From JANMDN01 sp031376285 (GTDB lineage: Bacteria; Actinomycetota; Thermoleophilia; Miltoncostaeales; Miltoncostaeaceae), in assembly GCA_031376285.1 (NCBI GenBank), contig JANMDN010000050.1, forward strand, positions 1 through 11,967: a stretch of DNA of 11,967 nucleotides. Direction: 5' to 3'. A program made the position numbers and the translations under genes. The number at the start of each line of letters is the position of its first letter. Position 1 is the first letter of the stretch. Positions 5,967-11,967 of this stretch are shown here, piece by piece. Under the pieces are notes generated by a model. The model was given only the letters and a program-made list of their open reading frames with translations, was not told the DNA's origin and did not search any database.

Positions 5967-6262
5967 TCAGGCTCCAGAGTCGCGGCGAATCCGATGTCCC
6001 CGAACCGCGCTGCGCCACCCTTGAGATGCGCCTCGCGCACAACGCGTTGAATGAGACCTCGACGCTCGTCCACGGTCATCTCCTCAAGCTGTCGGATCTG
6101 GTCGGGCGAGACGTCAACGTCTTCGAAGCGGGCGAGCGCGCGAAGCGGGTCGTAGACGAGGGCGTCGCGGAACGCCTCGTCGGCCACCGTGCGAGCCCAG
6201 AGCGTCGGGCGGGCGGGGTCGTCCGCGTGCGGATCGTTGGGAGAATCGGATTCGGTGATCAT
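5963..6262 (-). CDS. Small NHLP-leader-like protein of unknown function
   Basis: The protein has 99 residues with no signal peptide, membrane segment or cysteine. After a polar start (MITESDSPNDPHADDPARP), the core LWARTVADEAFRDALVYDPL, RALARFEDVDVSPDQIRQLE and EMTVDERRGLIQRVV reads as consecutive helices. The 'F-R-D-A-L-x-x-D-P-x-x-A-L' pattern resembles nitrile-hydratase-like leader (NHLP/Os1348-type) small proteins, some of which are peptide-natural-product precursors. That match is from memory and weak. The C terminus (GGAARFGDIGFAATLEPE) has no Cys and little Ser/Thr, which argues against a lanthipeptide core. The ATG at 6260-6262 lies four bases after the cobC stop. A longer frame to 6385 only re-reads cobC. 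It is coupled to the GH18 gene downstream by an ATGA overlap. Confidence 0.75.
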   Translation of the reverse strand: MITESDSPNDPHADDPARPTLWARTVADEAFRDALVYDPLRALARFEDVDVSPDQIRQLEEMTVDERRGLIQRVVREAHLKGGAARFGDIGFAATLEPE

Positions 6263-6266
6263 GCCG

Positions 6267-6863
6267 CTATCTTGACGCCTCCATCGGCCCGTCGCCTCGT
6301 TGACGAGCGGCCTGCGAAACGTCGAGCTCGATCGGTTCGCCGTGAGGAATCGGGATCTGGAACGCATCGGCAAGCGAGATCCCACGCGCGGCGGCGATTA
6401 TCAGACGAATGGTGCCGGCGTGTGCCACGCACCAGACCAGGCGCGCCGGGTGCGAGGCGAGCTCCGTGGCGAACTCCGATACCCGCGCAGCTACCTCTCC
6501 CGGCACCTCTGCCCCAGGAATCGGCAGATCGAGCCAGCGCTCGGTGCTGGCGAGAAACTCGGGTGCGACCGCGCGCAGACAATCGTCAATCGAGCGCCCC
6601 TCCCACTCGCCGAAATGGCGTTCGGCAAGGCGTGGATCGATCTCGACAGCGCAGCGCAGGAGCGCGGCCGTCTCGCGTGCCCTGCGCAGTGGCGACGAGA
6701 TCACCCGATCCGGAGGATCCCGCTGGGCGCGACGTGCGAGCCTCGGGCCGAGGGTGGCGAGGGCCGCTGGATCGGCTGCGACGTCGGTGCCGCCGCCCAC
6801 CCACCGACCCGACCAGCCTCTCTCGATCGCGGCGTGACGGACGAGAACGATCCGCCCGGTCAC
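6267..6863 (-). CDS. cobC: Histidine phosphatase, probable alpha-ribazole phosphatase CobC
   Basis: This 198-residue protein belongs to the histidine phosphatase (phosphoglycerate-mutase-like) superfamily. It has the N-terminal LVRHAA with nucleophile His10, SSPLRRARETA (56-66) with the second phosphate-binding Arg, ERHFGEWEG (81-89) with the acid/base Glu, and VAHAGTIR (146-153) with the second catalytic His148. Sequence alone does not fix the substrate. Its place directly after cobS, coupled by a GTGA overlap, supports removal of the 5'-phosphate from alpha-ribazole phosphate or from cobalamin phosphate. The GTG start at 6861-6863 has no ribosome site, so translation probably depends on cobS. 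Confidence 0.85.
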   Translation of the reverse strand: MTGRIVLVRHAAIERGWSGRWVGGGTDVAADPAALATLGPRLARRAQRDPPDRVISSPLRRARETAALLRCAVEIDPRLAERHFGEWEGRSIDDCLRAVAPEFLASTERWLDLPIPGAEVPGEVAARVSEFATELASHPARLVWCVAHAGTIRLIIAAARGISLADAFQIPIPHGEPIELDVSQAARQRGDGPMEASR

Positions 6864-7621
6864 AGCACCGCGGCCACCGCGGCAAGCGTCGCGATCTCGA
6901 CGAGCTGATTCGTCGCGCCGTACGTATCGCCGGTGACGCCTCCAAAGGCGCGCTTCCAGAACTCACCGCACGCGAACGTGACCCCGGCCGCGACGACCAC
7001 CGCAACCGGAAGCGCCGCGGGATGAATCGCCACGAGCGCAGGGCCGGCGATGAGGAGCGCAAGCGCGCTTGCCCAGGCGACTTCTTCGGTCCTCGGGCGA
7101 AGCAGGAAGGTTCCTAGACCGTCGGGCTGGATGGGCGTCGACCGGAGCGCAAGCGGCAGCGTCGACCAGCGTCCAAGGACGTGGCCTGCGATCAGCGCGA
7201 GCACGCAGTCGCGCACCCCGAGCGGGGCAAGCAGCGCGACTCGCGCAAGAACGCTGAACACCAGCGCGAGGACCCCAAACGTTCCGAGGCGGGAGTCACG
7301 CATCGCCTCGAGGCGACGGCCGCGATCGAGCGGACCGAGGCCGTCGGCGGTGTCCGCGAGACCGTCCTCGTGGAAGGCGCCCGTCAGGAGCGGGGCGATC
7401 GCGAGGGCCGCGACCACGGCAGCAAGCGGCCCGAGTGGGTCAGCGGCGAACCGAACCGCGCCCGCCGCGGCGCCGACGGTCAGTCCAACGAGTGGAAACG
7501 CGACGGCCGACCGCGCGAAGCGCTCAGGGTCGATGGTGCCGCGTGGCTGCGGCAAGGGAATCCGCGTCAAGAAGGTATGCGCAAGATGGACGCGATCAAG
7601 GAGGGCCTCCGCCATGCTCAT
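6860..7621 (-). CDS. cobS: Adenosylcobinamide-GDP ribazoletransferase (cobalamin synthase) CobS
   Basis: This 253-residue integral membrane protein joins adenosylcobinamide-GDP to alpha-ribazole (phosphate), the last joining step of B12 nucleotide-loop assembly. Family marks are all present: FLTRIPLP near the start, GAFHEDGLADTADGLG at 81-96 (acidic, Mg-binding), EAMRDSRLGTFG at 105-116 and GGVTGDTYGATNQLVE at 227-242. Several hydrophobic helices lie between them. The ATG at 7619-7621 overlaps the cobT stop (ATGA) and has GAGG seven bases upstream; an ATG two codons later is a minor alternative. Confidence 0.95.
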   Translation of the reverse strand: MSMAEALLDRVHLAHTFLTRIPLPQPRGTIDPERFARSAVAFPLVGLTVGAAAGAVRFAADPLGPLAAVVAALAIAPLLTGAFHEDGLADTADGLGPLDRGRRLEAMRDSRLGTFGVLALVFSVLARVALLAPLGVRDCVLALIAGHVLGRWSTLPLALRSTPIQPDGLGTFLLRPRTEEVAWASALALLIAGPALVAIHPAALPVAVVVAAGVTFACGEFWKRAFGGVTGDTYGATNQLVEIATLAAVAAVL

Positions 7622-8676
7622 CCTGCGACCTCGTCGAGGGTGGCCATCTCGGCCAGGGCCCTCGCGGCCGCTCGGACGATCGGGATGGCAAGGAGCGCAC
7701 CACTGCCCTCGCCGAGTCGCATGTCGAGATCGAGCAACGGATCGAGGCCGAGGTGCGCCAGGGCGTGTGTGGCCCCGGGCTCAGTCGATCGGTGCCCTGC
7801 GATGAGGTAGCCGGTGACCGCGGGACAGAACGCCTGCGCGACGAGGGCCGCGGCGTTGGTGTTGACACCGTCGAGAAGGACGGGGCGACCTGCCGAAGCG
7901 GTGGCCAGGATGACCCCCACAAGTGCGGCGAATTCAAGCCCGCCGACCCGATAGAGGGCGCCGAGAGGGTCGGTTGGCTCGGGGTGGTGCAGGTCGAGCG
8001 CGCGCTCGACGACCTCCGTCTTTCGAGCCAGCTCGAGGTCGTCGGCGCCGGCGCCTCGCCCCGTCACCTCGGCCGGCTCGCGGCCAGTGAACGTCGCGAT
8101 CAGGCAGGCCGCCGCGGTCGTGTTGCCGATGCCCATGTCGCCGAGCGCGACGAGGCCCGCGCCGCGCAGCGCCAGGTCCTCGGCGACGCGTACCCCGGCG
8201 AGGATCGCCCGCACGGCCTGGTCGCGGGTCATTGCCGGCTCGACGCTGAAGTCGGCTGTTCCGGCGCGGACGTTGGCGTCGATGAGCATCGGGTGCGGGG
8301 CATGACGTGTCGCGACACCGACGTCGAGGACGAGGACGCTTGCTCCGACGCTCGCGGCGAGCGCGCTCGCCGCCGCTCGGCCGGCGAGGAACGTGCCCAC
8401 CATTGCCGCCGTGACCGCCTGGGGCCAGCGCGAGACACCGCTCGCGACGACACCGTGGTCGGCCGCGCAGATGACAAGCCACGCCGGGTCGGGAACGGGA
8501 GGTGGGCAGGAGCGCGCGATACCCGCGAGCGTCGCGCCGACCGCCTCGAGCTTGCCGAGGCTCCCGGGTGGCTTTGCGAGACGCTCGTGTCGCGCCCGGG
8601 CGGCCGCTGCCGCGTCGGCATCGATCGGCGCCACTGACGCAATGAGCGTAGCGACGCGCACCCCCTCAGCGCTCAT
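7618..8676 (-). CDS. cobT: Nicotinate-nucleotide:dimethylbenzimidazole phosphoribosyltransferase CobT
   Basis: This 352-residue cytosolic enzyme makes alpha-ribazole-5'-phosphate from a lower-ligand base and nicotinate mononucleotide. It shows KPPGSLGKLE (35-44), ADHGVVASGVS (72-82), GDMGIGNTT (179-187), LDGVNTNAAA (268-277), GHRSTEPG (294-301) and DMRLGEGSGA (318-327), where Glu323 matches the catalytic base of the family. The ATG at 8674-8676 is used because it overlaps the cobU stop (ATGA) and starts the family-length protein. The same frame stays open 102 codons further, but that part is cobU read in another frame. Whether the ligand is dimethylbenzimidazole cannot be told from the sequence. 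Confidence 0.95.
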   Translation of the reverse strand: MSAEGVRVATLIASVAPIDADAAAAARARHERLAKPPGSLGKLEAVGATLAGIARSCPPPVPDPAWLVICAADHGVVASGVSRWPQAVTAAMVGTFLAGRAAASALAASVGASVLVLDVGVATRHAPHPMLIDANVRAGTADFSVEPAMTRDQAVRAILAGVRVAEDLALRGAGLVALGDMGIGNTTAAACLIATFTGREPAEVTGRGAGADDLELARKTEVVERALDLHHPEPTDPLGALYRVGGLEFAALVGVILATASAGRPVLLDGVNTNAAALVAQAFCPAVTGYLIAGHRSTEPGATHALAHLGLDPLLDLDMRLGEGSGALLAIPIVRAAARALAEMATLDEVAG

Positions 8677-9224
8677 GTCTCCAAGCCTCGCAGCTCCGGC
8701 AGTGCGTCGCGCGTCGGCTCGAGGCAAATCGCGCGCCCGGCGACAACCAGAAAGGCGCGGTCGGCCACCGCGGCCCATGCGCTGTTCGACCGCCCGTGGA
8801 GGTCTCGGAAGACCATCCCGAGGGTCGAGCTTGGGTGGATGCTCATCCCGACTTCGTTCGAGACCACAATCGTGGGAGCGACCCTCGCCGCGGCCATCGC
8901 CGCCACGTTGCGTGACTGCGTCTCGATGTCGAGCGCTTGCCAGCCGTCGAGGAGCAGGTTCGACGTCCAAAGCGTCAGGCAATCGATGATGAGACAGCGG
9001 CCAGCCGGCACGGAGGAGATCGCGTCGGCGAGCGCGAGTGGCGCCTCGATCGTCTGCCAGTTCGCCGGTCGATCGGCGACATGGCGAGCGATCCTCGCGC
9101 GCATGTCGTCGTCATCCGCGGTTGCCGTCGCGATGAACGAGACCGGCATGCCAGATGCCGCCCCGAGGCGCTCGGCGAGCGTCGACTTGCCGCTTCGGGC
9201 CCCGCCGAGAAGGAGCGTCAGCAC
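8673..9224 (-). CDS. cobU: Adenosylcobinamide kinase / guanylyltransferase CobU (CobP)
   Basis: This 183-residue bifunctional enzyme phosphorylates adenosylcobinamide and then transfers GMP to give adenosylcobinamide-GDP. It has the P-loop GGARSGKS at 7-14, RIARHVADRPANW at 44-56 with His48 in the region of the guanylylated histidine, IDCLTLWTSNLL (80-91) and the family block beginning NEVGMSIHP at 123. Length is normal. The GTG start at 9222-9224 lies inside the end of btuD (7-base overlap), with no ribosome site of its own. Its kinase activity lets the cell salvage imported cobinamide, which fits the transporter genes just upstream. Confidence 0.94.
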   Translation of the reverse strand: MLTLLLGGARSGKSTLAERLGAASGMPVSFIATATADDDDMRARIARHVADRPANWQTIEAPLALADAISSVPAGRCLIIDCLTLWTSNLLLDGWQALDIETQSRNVAAMAAARVAPTIVVSNEVGMSIHPSSTLGMVFRDLHGRSNSAWAAVADRAFLVVAGRAICLEPTRDALPELRGLET

Positions 9225-10012
9225 CGCGCGACGGCGGGCACGAGGGTGGGGCGCCCCGGGATCACGGCGAGCGCGCCAGACGGATCTCGAAGCACACGAA
9301 GGGCGACGCCGTAGTGCGCGCTCAGGCGTTCGTCGGTCAGCACCTCGCTCGGCGAGCCGATCGCGGCGAGCGCGCCGCCGCTGAGGAGTGCGACCCGATC
9401 CGCGTAGGCGGCTGCCAGCGTGAGGTCATGCGTCGCGGTGATCACCGTCAGCCCGCCGGCCTCGCGTAGCTCGGCGACGAGGTCGAGCACCCTGAGCTGC
9501 TGCCCGAGGTCGAGCGAGCTCGTCGGCTCGTCGAGGAGCAGGATCATCGGCTCTTGGGCGAGCGCCCGGGCGACCACAACGCGCTGACGCTCTCCACCGC
9601 TCAGCTGGCCCAGGTGGCGGGCGGCGAACCCAAGGAGGTCGAGGCGGTCGAGGACGCCGGCGACCGCGCGACGATCGGCGGCTCCCTCGCTTCCAAAGTG
9701 CGAGATGTAGGGCGTCCGGCCGAGGAGCACGTAGTCGTCGACGCGGAGGTCGTCCGGGAGGTCGGGGTGCTGGGCGACGAGCGCGATCCGCTGGGCCCGT
9801 TCGCGCCGCCCGAGGGTCGCGAGATCCGCCCCGTCCATCGTGATTTCCCCGTCCCAGGGAATCAGACAGGCGAGCGCCCGAAGCAGGGTGGTCTTCCCCG
9901 CCCCGTTCGGGCCGATGAGGGCGAGCCACGCTCCATCCTCGACGGTGAGGGACACCCCGGTCAGCACGCGCCGACCCGTGAGAGTGACCTCGAGACCCTC
10001 GACGTCGATCAC
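9218..10012 (-). CDS. btuD: ABC transporter ATPase for corrinoid import, BtuD-like
   Basis: This protein has 264 residues, typical for FecE/BtuD ATPases. It shows Walker A GPNGAGKT at 34-41, Q-loop Gln81, the LSGGERQR signature at 137-144, Walker B ILLLDEP at 157-163 and the H-loop ATHD with His195. It powers import through the membrane partner encoded just before it. Sequence family alone covers iron-siderophore, heme and cobalamin uptake; assignment to corrinoids rests on the adjoining cob genes. The GTG start at 10010-10012 overlaps the btuC stop (GTGA), and a G-rich stretch upstream may help ribosome binding. Confidence 0.9.
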   Translation of the reverse strand: MIDVEGLEVTLTGRRVLTGVSLTVEDGAWLALIGPNGAGKTTLLRALACLIPWDGEITMDGADLATLGRRERAQRIALVAQHPDLPDDLRVDDYVLLGRTPYISHFGSEGAADRRAVAGVLDRLDLLGFAARHLGQLSGGERQRVVVARALAQEPMILLLDEPTSSLDLGQQLRVLDLVAELREAGGLTVITATHDLTLAAAYADRVALLSGGALAAIGSPSEVLTDERLSAHYGVALRVLRDPSGALAVIPGRPTLVPAVARC

Positions 10013-11100
10013 GAGCCCCGCCGGCTCGAGCGCAGGACAACAGCGAAGAACGGCGCCCCGATTGCGGCCGTAACAACCCCGATTGGCAGTTCAGCTGGCG
10101 AGAGCACGGTGCGCGACGCAAGGTCGCACAGGATCAGAAACGCTGCCCCGAACGCGGCCGAGAGCGGTAGGAGTCGGCGGTAGCTCGAACCGCCGAGGAG
10201 TCGGATCGCGTGGGGCACGATGATCCCGACAAAGCCGATCAGGCCGCTCACGGCAACAGCGGCCGCGGTGCCGAGGGTCACAGCCCCAACGATCCAGAGC
10301 CGGGTGCGGCCGGCCCGCACACCGAGCGCGTCAGCGGCCTCGTCGCCGAGCCCGAGCACGTCGAGCAGGCGCCCGTGCAGGAGGATGAGGGTCGTGCTGA
10401 CGGCGACGTATGGCAGGACGAGGAGCACCTCAGACCAACCCGAGACCGTCAGGCGGCCGAGGATCCAGTCGTAGACGTCGCGCAGGGTGTCGGTGTCGGA
10501 CTGCTGCAGGAATGTCTGAAGTGCGGTGAGAAACGATGCAACGGCAACGCCCCCGAGGATCAGCGTGGTCGAGTTGCGGCCCGCGCCGACCGAGCGCCCG
10601 ACGCCGTAGGCCATCGCGACCGCGGCCGTCCCGCCGATGAACGCGGCCACGGGCAGGAGCGGAATCCCGAGCAGGGTAACCCCACGAGCGAACACGATCG
10701 CGACCGTCGCCCCGAGGCCTGCGCCAGCGGCCACTCCGAGAAGGTAGGGATCGGCGAGAGGATTGGAGAATGCGCCCTGGTACGCGGCGCCGCCGAGGGC
10801 GAGCATGCCGCCGACGAGGCCCGCGAGAACCACGCGTGGAAGCCGCACCTGCCACAGGATGGCTTGCTCGGTGTCGGTGAGCGGCGAGGTGACACCGACG
10901 AGCGGCAGATGGCTCGCGATGTCGCGAAGGACCGCGATCGGGCCGATGTGGACGACCCCGATGAGCAGGCCGAGCACAGCGCAGGCAAGGACGATCGCTG
11001 CGGTCGCGAGGGCCCAACCCACGCGCGCGCGCCAGCGGTGTGAGACACGGGCCTCCCCGGCGCGAACCGCCGCCGGAGAGGGCTGTGCCGCGGTGGTCAT
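10009..11100 (-). CDS. btuC: ABC transporter permease for corrinoid import, BtuC-like (FecCD family)
   Basis: This 363-residue polytopic permease of the FecCD family has about ten hydrophobic helices. Diagnostic stretches are RLPRVVLAGLVGG (86-98), NPLADPYLLGVAAGAG (113-128), the cytoplasmic coupling region SGLIGFVGIIVPHAIRLLGG (285-304) and ELPIGVVTAAIGAPFF toward the end. The N terminus is a 25-residue polar, Arg-rich tail. The ATG at 11098-11100 is chosen for its ATGA overlap with the btuF stop. The frame is open 22 codons further, but only inside btuF. With BtuD and BtuF it forms a complete importer; cobalamin specificity is inferred from context. Confidence 0.92.
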   Translation of the reverse strand: MTTAAQPSPAAVRAGEARVSHRWRARVGWALATAAIVLACAVLGLLIGVVHIGPIAVLRDIASHLPLVGVTSPLTDTEQAILWQVRLPRVVLAGLVGGMLALGGAAYQGAFSNPLADPYLLGVAAGAGLGATVAIVFARGVTLLGIPLLPVAAFIGGTAAVAMAYGVGRSVGAGRNSTTLILGGVAVASFLTALQTFLQQSDTDTLRDVYDWILGRLTVSGWSEVLLVLPYVAVSTTLILLHGRLLDVLGLGDEAADALGVRAGRTRLWIVGAVTLGTAAAVAVSGLIGFVGIIVPHAIRLLGGSSYRRLLPLSAAFGAAFLILCDLASRTVLSPAELPIGVVTAAIGAPFFAVVLRSSRRGS

Positions 11101-11967
11101 GTCCCGCGCGCCGACTTCACTCGAGCGGCGGCGATCGCTAGAAAGTCGACCGTCCGAGGACCCCAACGCGACGCGACGTCATCGTCGAGGGCGACGACGT
11201 TGCCCTTCTCCACCGCGGTGATCGCGCCCCAGCCGGGACGGGCTGCGACGGACTCGGCGCCCTGGGAGCAGCACTTTGTGTCGGCGAGGAAGATCAGGTC
11301 CGGGCTCTTCGCGATCAGGAACTCGGCGCTTACCTGGGGGTAGCCGGAGCCGGTGGCGTCGGCTTCGTCGGCGATGTTTCGCAGACCGAGGCGCGAGTAG
11401 ATGTCGCCGATGAACGTCTTCGAGGTCACCGAGTAGAGCGTCGGATCGAGTTCGTGGAAATACGTCAGTGGCGCCGCGTTGACGGGCACGTCGGCGACGA
11501 TCGCGGCAACCCGACGCCTGAGACTTGCGACCAGTTTCTTGGCGCGGACCCCGTTGCACGTGAGCCCCCCGACCTGGCTGATCTGGCGGTAGCTGTCGGA
11601 GAGCCTCGGCGCGGCCGGGGCGACCACGACGCGGACCTTGGCGGTGCGAAGCGTCTTCACGAGGTTGTTCGCGTCGTTCGAAATCAGGACGAGGTCGGGC
11701 TTGTACTTGATGACCGCCTCGGCGTTCGGCTTAAAGCCAGAGAGCTTGGTGCGCGGCGCCCTAGCCGGGAAGTTCGACTGATCGTCGACGGCAATGACCT
11801 GTTTGTCGGCGCCGACGGCGAAGAGCATCTCCGTGGCGGTCGGCGACAGCGAAACCACTCGGGTGGGTGGCACGCACTTGGCGGTGGCCTTCCCGGCGGC
11901 CTGGGCGCCCGCGACCGGAACGGACACGGCAACAATGACGGCGAGCGAGGAAACCGCCCGGCGTGTG
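11097..11967 (-). CDS. btuF: Corrinoid-type ABC transporter substrate-binding protein, BtuF-like, 5' end cut by window edge
   Basis: About 289 residues are visible. The frame continues to the edge with TRRAVSSLAVIVAVSVPVAG, the basic end and hydrophobic core of a signal peptide, so the true start lies outside the window; the GTG at 11925-11927 is inside the signal core. The mature part is a type III (helical-backbone) binding protein: TRVVSLSPTATEMLFAVGAD, VIKYKPDLVLIS for lobe one, then SKTFIGDIYSRLGLRNIADE, LIAKSPDLIFLAD, ARPGWGAITAVEKGNVVAL and WGPRTVDFLAIA for lobe two. No lipobox cysteine follows the signal core (the region reads AGAQAAGK), which is unusual for a monoderm binding protein. 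Later cysteines, including a CC pair in DTKCCSQG, may form disulfides. Ligand assignment rests on the adjoining btuCD and cob genes. Confidence 0.87.
   Translation of the reverse strand, partial: TRRAVSSLAVIVAVSVPVAGAQAAGKATAKCVPPTRVVSLSPTATEMLFAVGADKQVIAVDDQSNFPARAPRTKLSGFKPNAEAVIKYKPDLVLISNDANNLVKTLRTAKVRVVVAPAAPRLSDSYRQISQVGGLTCNGVRAKKLVASLRRRVAAIVADVPVNAAPLTYFHELDPTLYSVTSKTFIGDIYSRLGLRNIADEADATGSGYPQVSAEFLIAKSPDLIFLADTKCCSQGAESVAARPGWGAITAVEKGNVVALDDDVASRWGPRTVDFLAIAAARVKSARGT

Noticed and set aside
4125..6050. 641-codon open frame on the plus strand
   Set aside because: It lies opposite DUF445 and GH18 genes that have clear family motifs. Long antisense frames are common in GC-rich DNA, and its product is low-complexity and Arg-rich with no domain.
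5918..7117. 399-codon plus-strand frame opposite cobC and cobS
   Set aside because: Shadow of genuine minus-strand genes, with an Arg-rich product and no recognisable domain.
8677..8982. 102-codon N-terminal extension of CobT
   Set aside because: This is cobU read in another frame. CobT proteins begin near the ATG at 8676, which overlaps the cobU stop.
11101..11166. Upstream start for BtuC
   Set aside because: The added 22 residues lie inside btuF and lack family similarity, while the ATG at 11100 gives the usual ATGA overlap.

Overview
The window is high-GC DNA with dense, tightly overlapping genes. It shows a likely leaderless promoter, Thr/Pro-rich secreted proteins and GT-C membrane glycosyltransferases. 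Together these suggest an actinobacterium, possibly a deep lineage such as Thermoleophilia. That placement is inference, because no taxonomic marker gene is present.

Left part (1-3494, mostly plus strand): a cupin gene cut by the left edge; a minus-strand scrap of a doc toxin 3' end (369-452); a secreted CHRD-domain protein with a Thr/Pro repeat stalk; a GT-C membrane glycosyltransferase interrupted by one in-frame TAG; and an intact RHH antitoxin/Doc toxin pair with a palindromic operator. After the toxin, on the minus strand, lies the broken N-terminal part of a second cupin gene (3342-3461), which carries a TGA in place of a conserved Trp codon.

The two ends of this part mirror each other. 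The left end reads intact cupin then doc fragment; the right end reads intact doc then cupin fragment, and both pairs are convergent. They look like two diverged copies of one antitoxin-doc/cupin unit in inverted orientation, each having lost the half that the other kept. This is the main unusual feature of the window.

Right part (3495-11967, all minus strand): one long, probably co-transcribed cluster. In order of transcription it contains btuF (cut by the right edge), btuC, btuD, cobU, cobT, cobS, cobC, a 99-residue protein, a secreted GH18 glycoside hydrolase and a DUF445 membrane protein. Most junctions are 4-base ATGA or GTGA overlaps, which suggests translational coupling. BtuFCD would import corrinoids. 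CobU activates cobinamide with GTP, CobT makes alpha-ribazole phosphate, CobS joins the two, and CobC removes the phosphate. The set is therefore a B12 salvage and nucleotide-loop assembly operon. Any cobalamin riboswitch would lie upstream of btuF, outside the window. Why a small protein, a GH18 enzyme and a DUF445 protein share this transcript is unknown.

No tRNA, rRNA, CRISPR array, transposase or convincing intrinsic terminator was seen, and no gene-free gap exceeds 300 bases.
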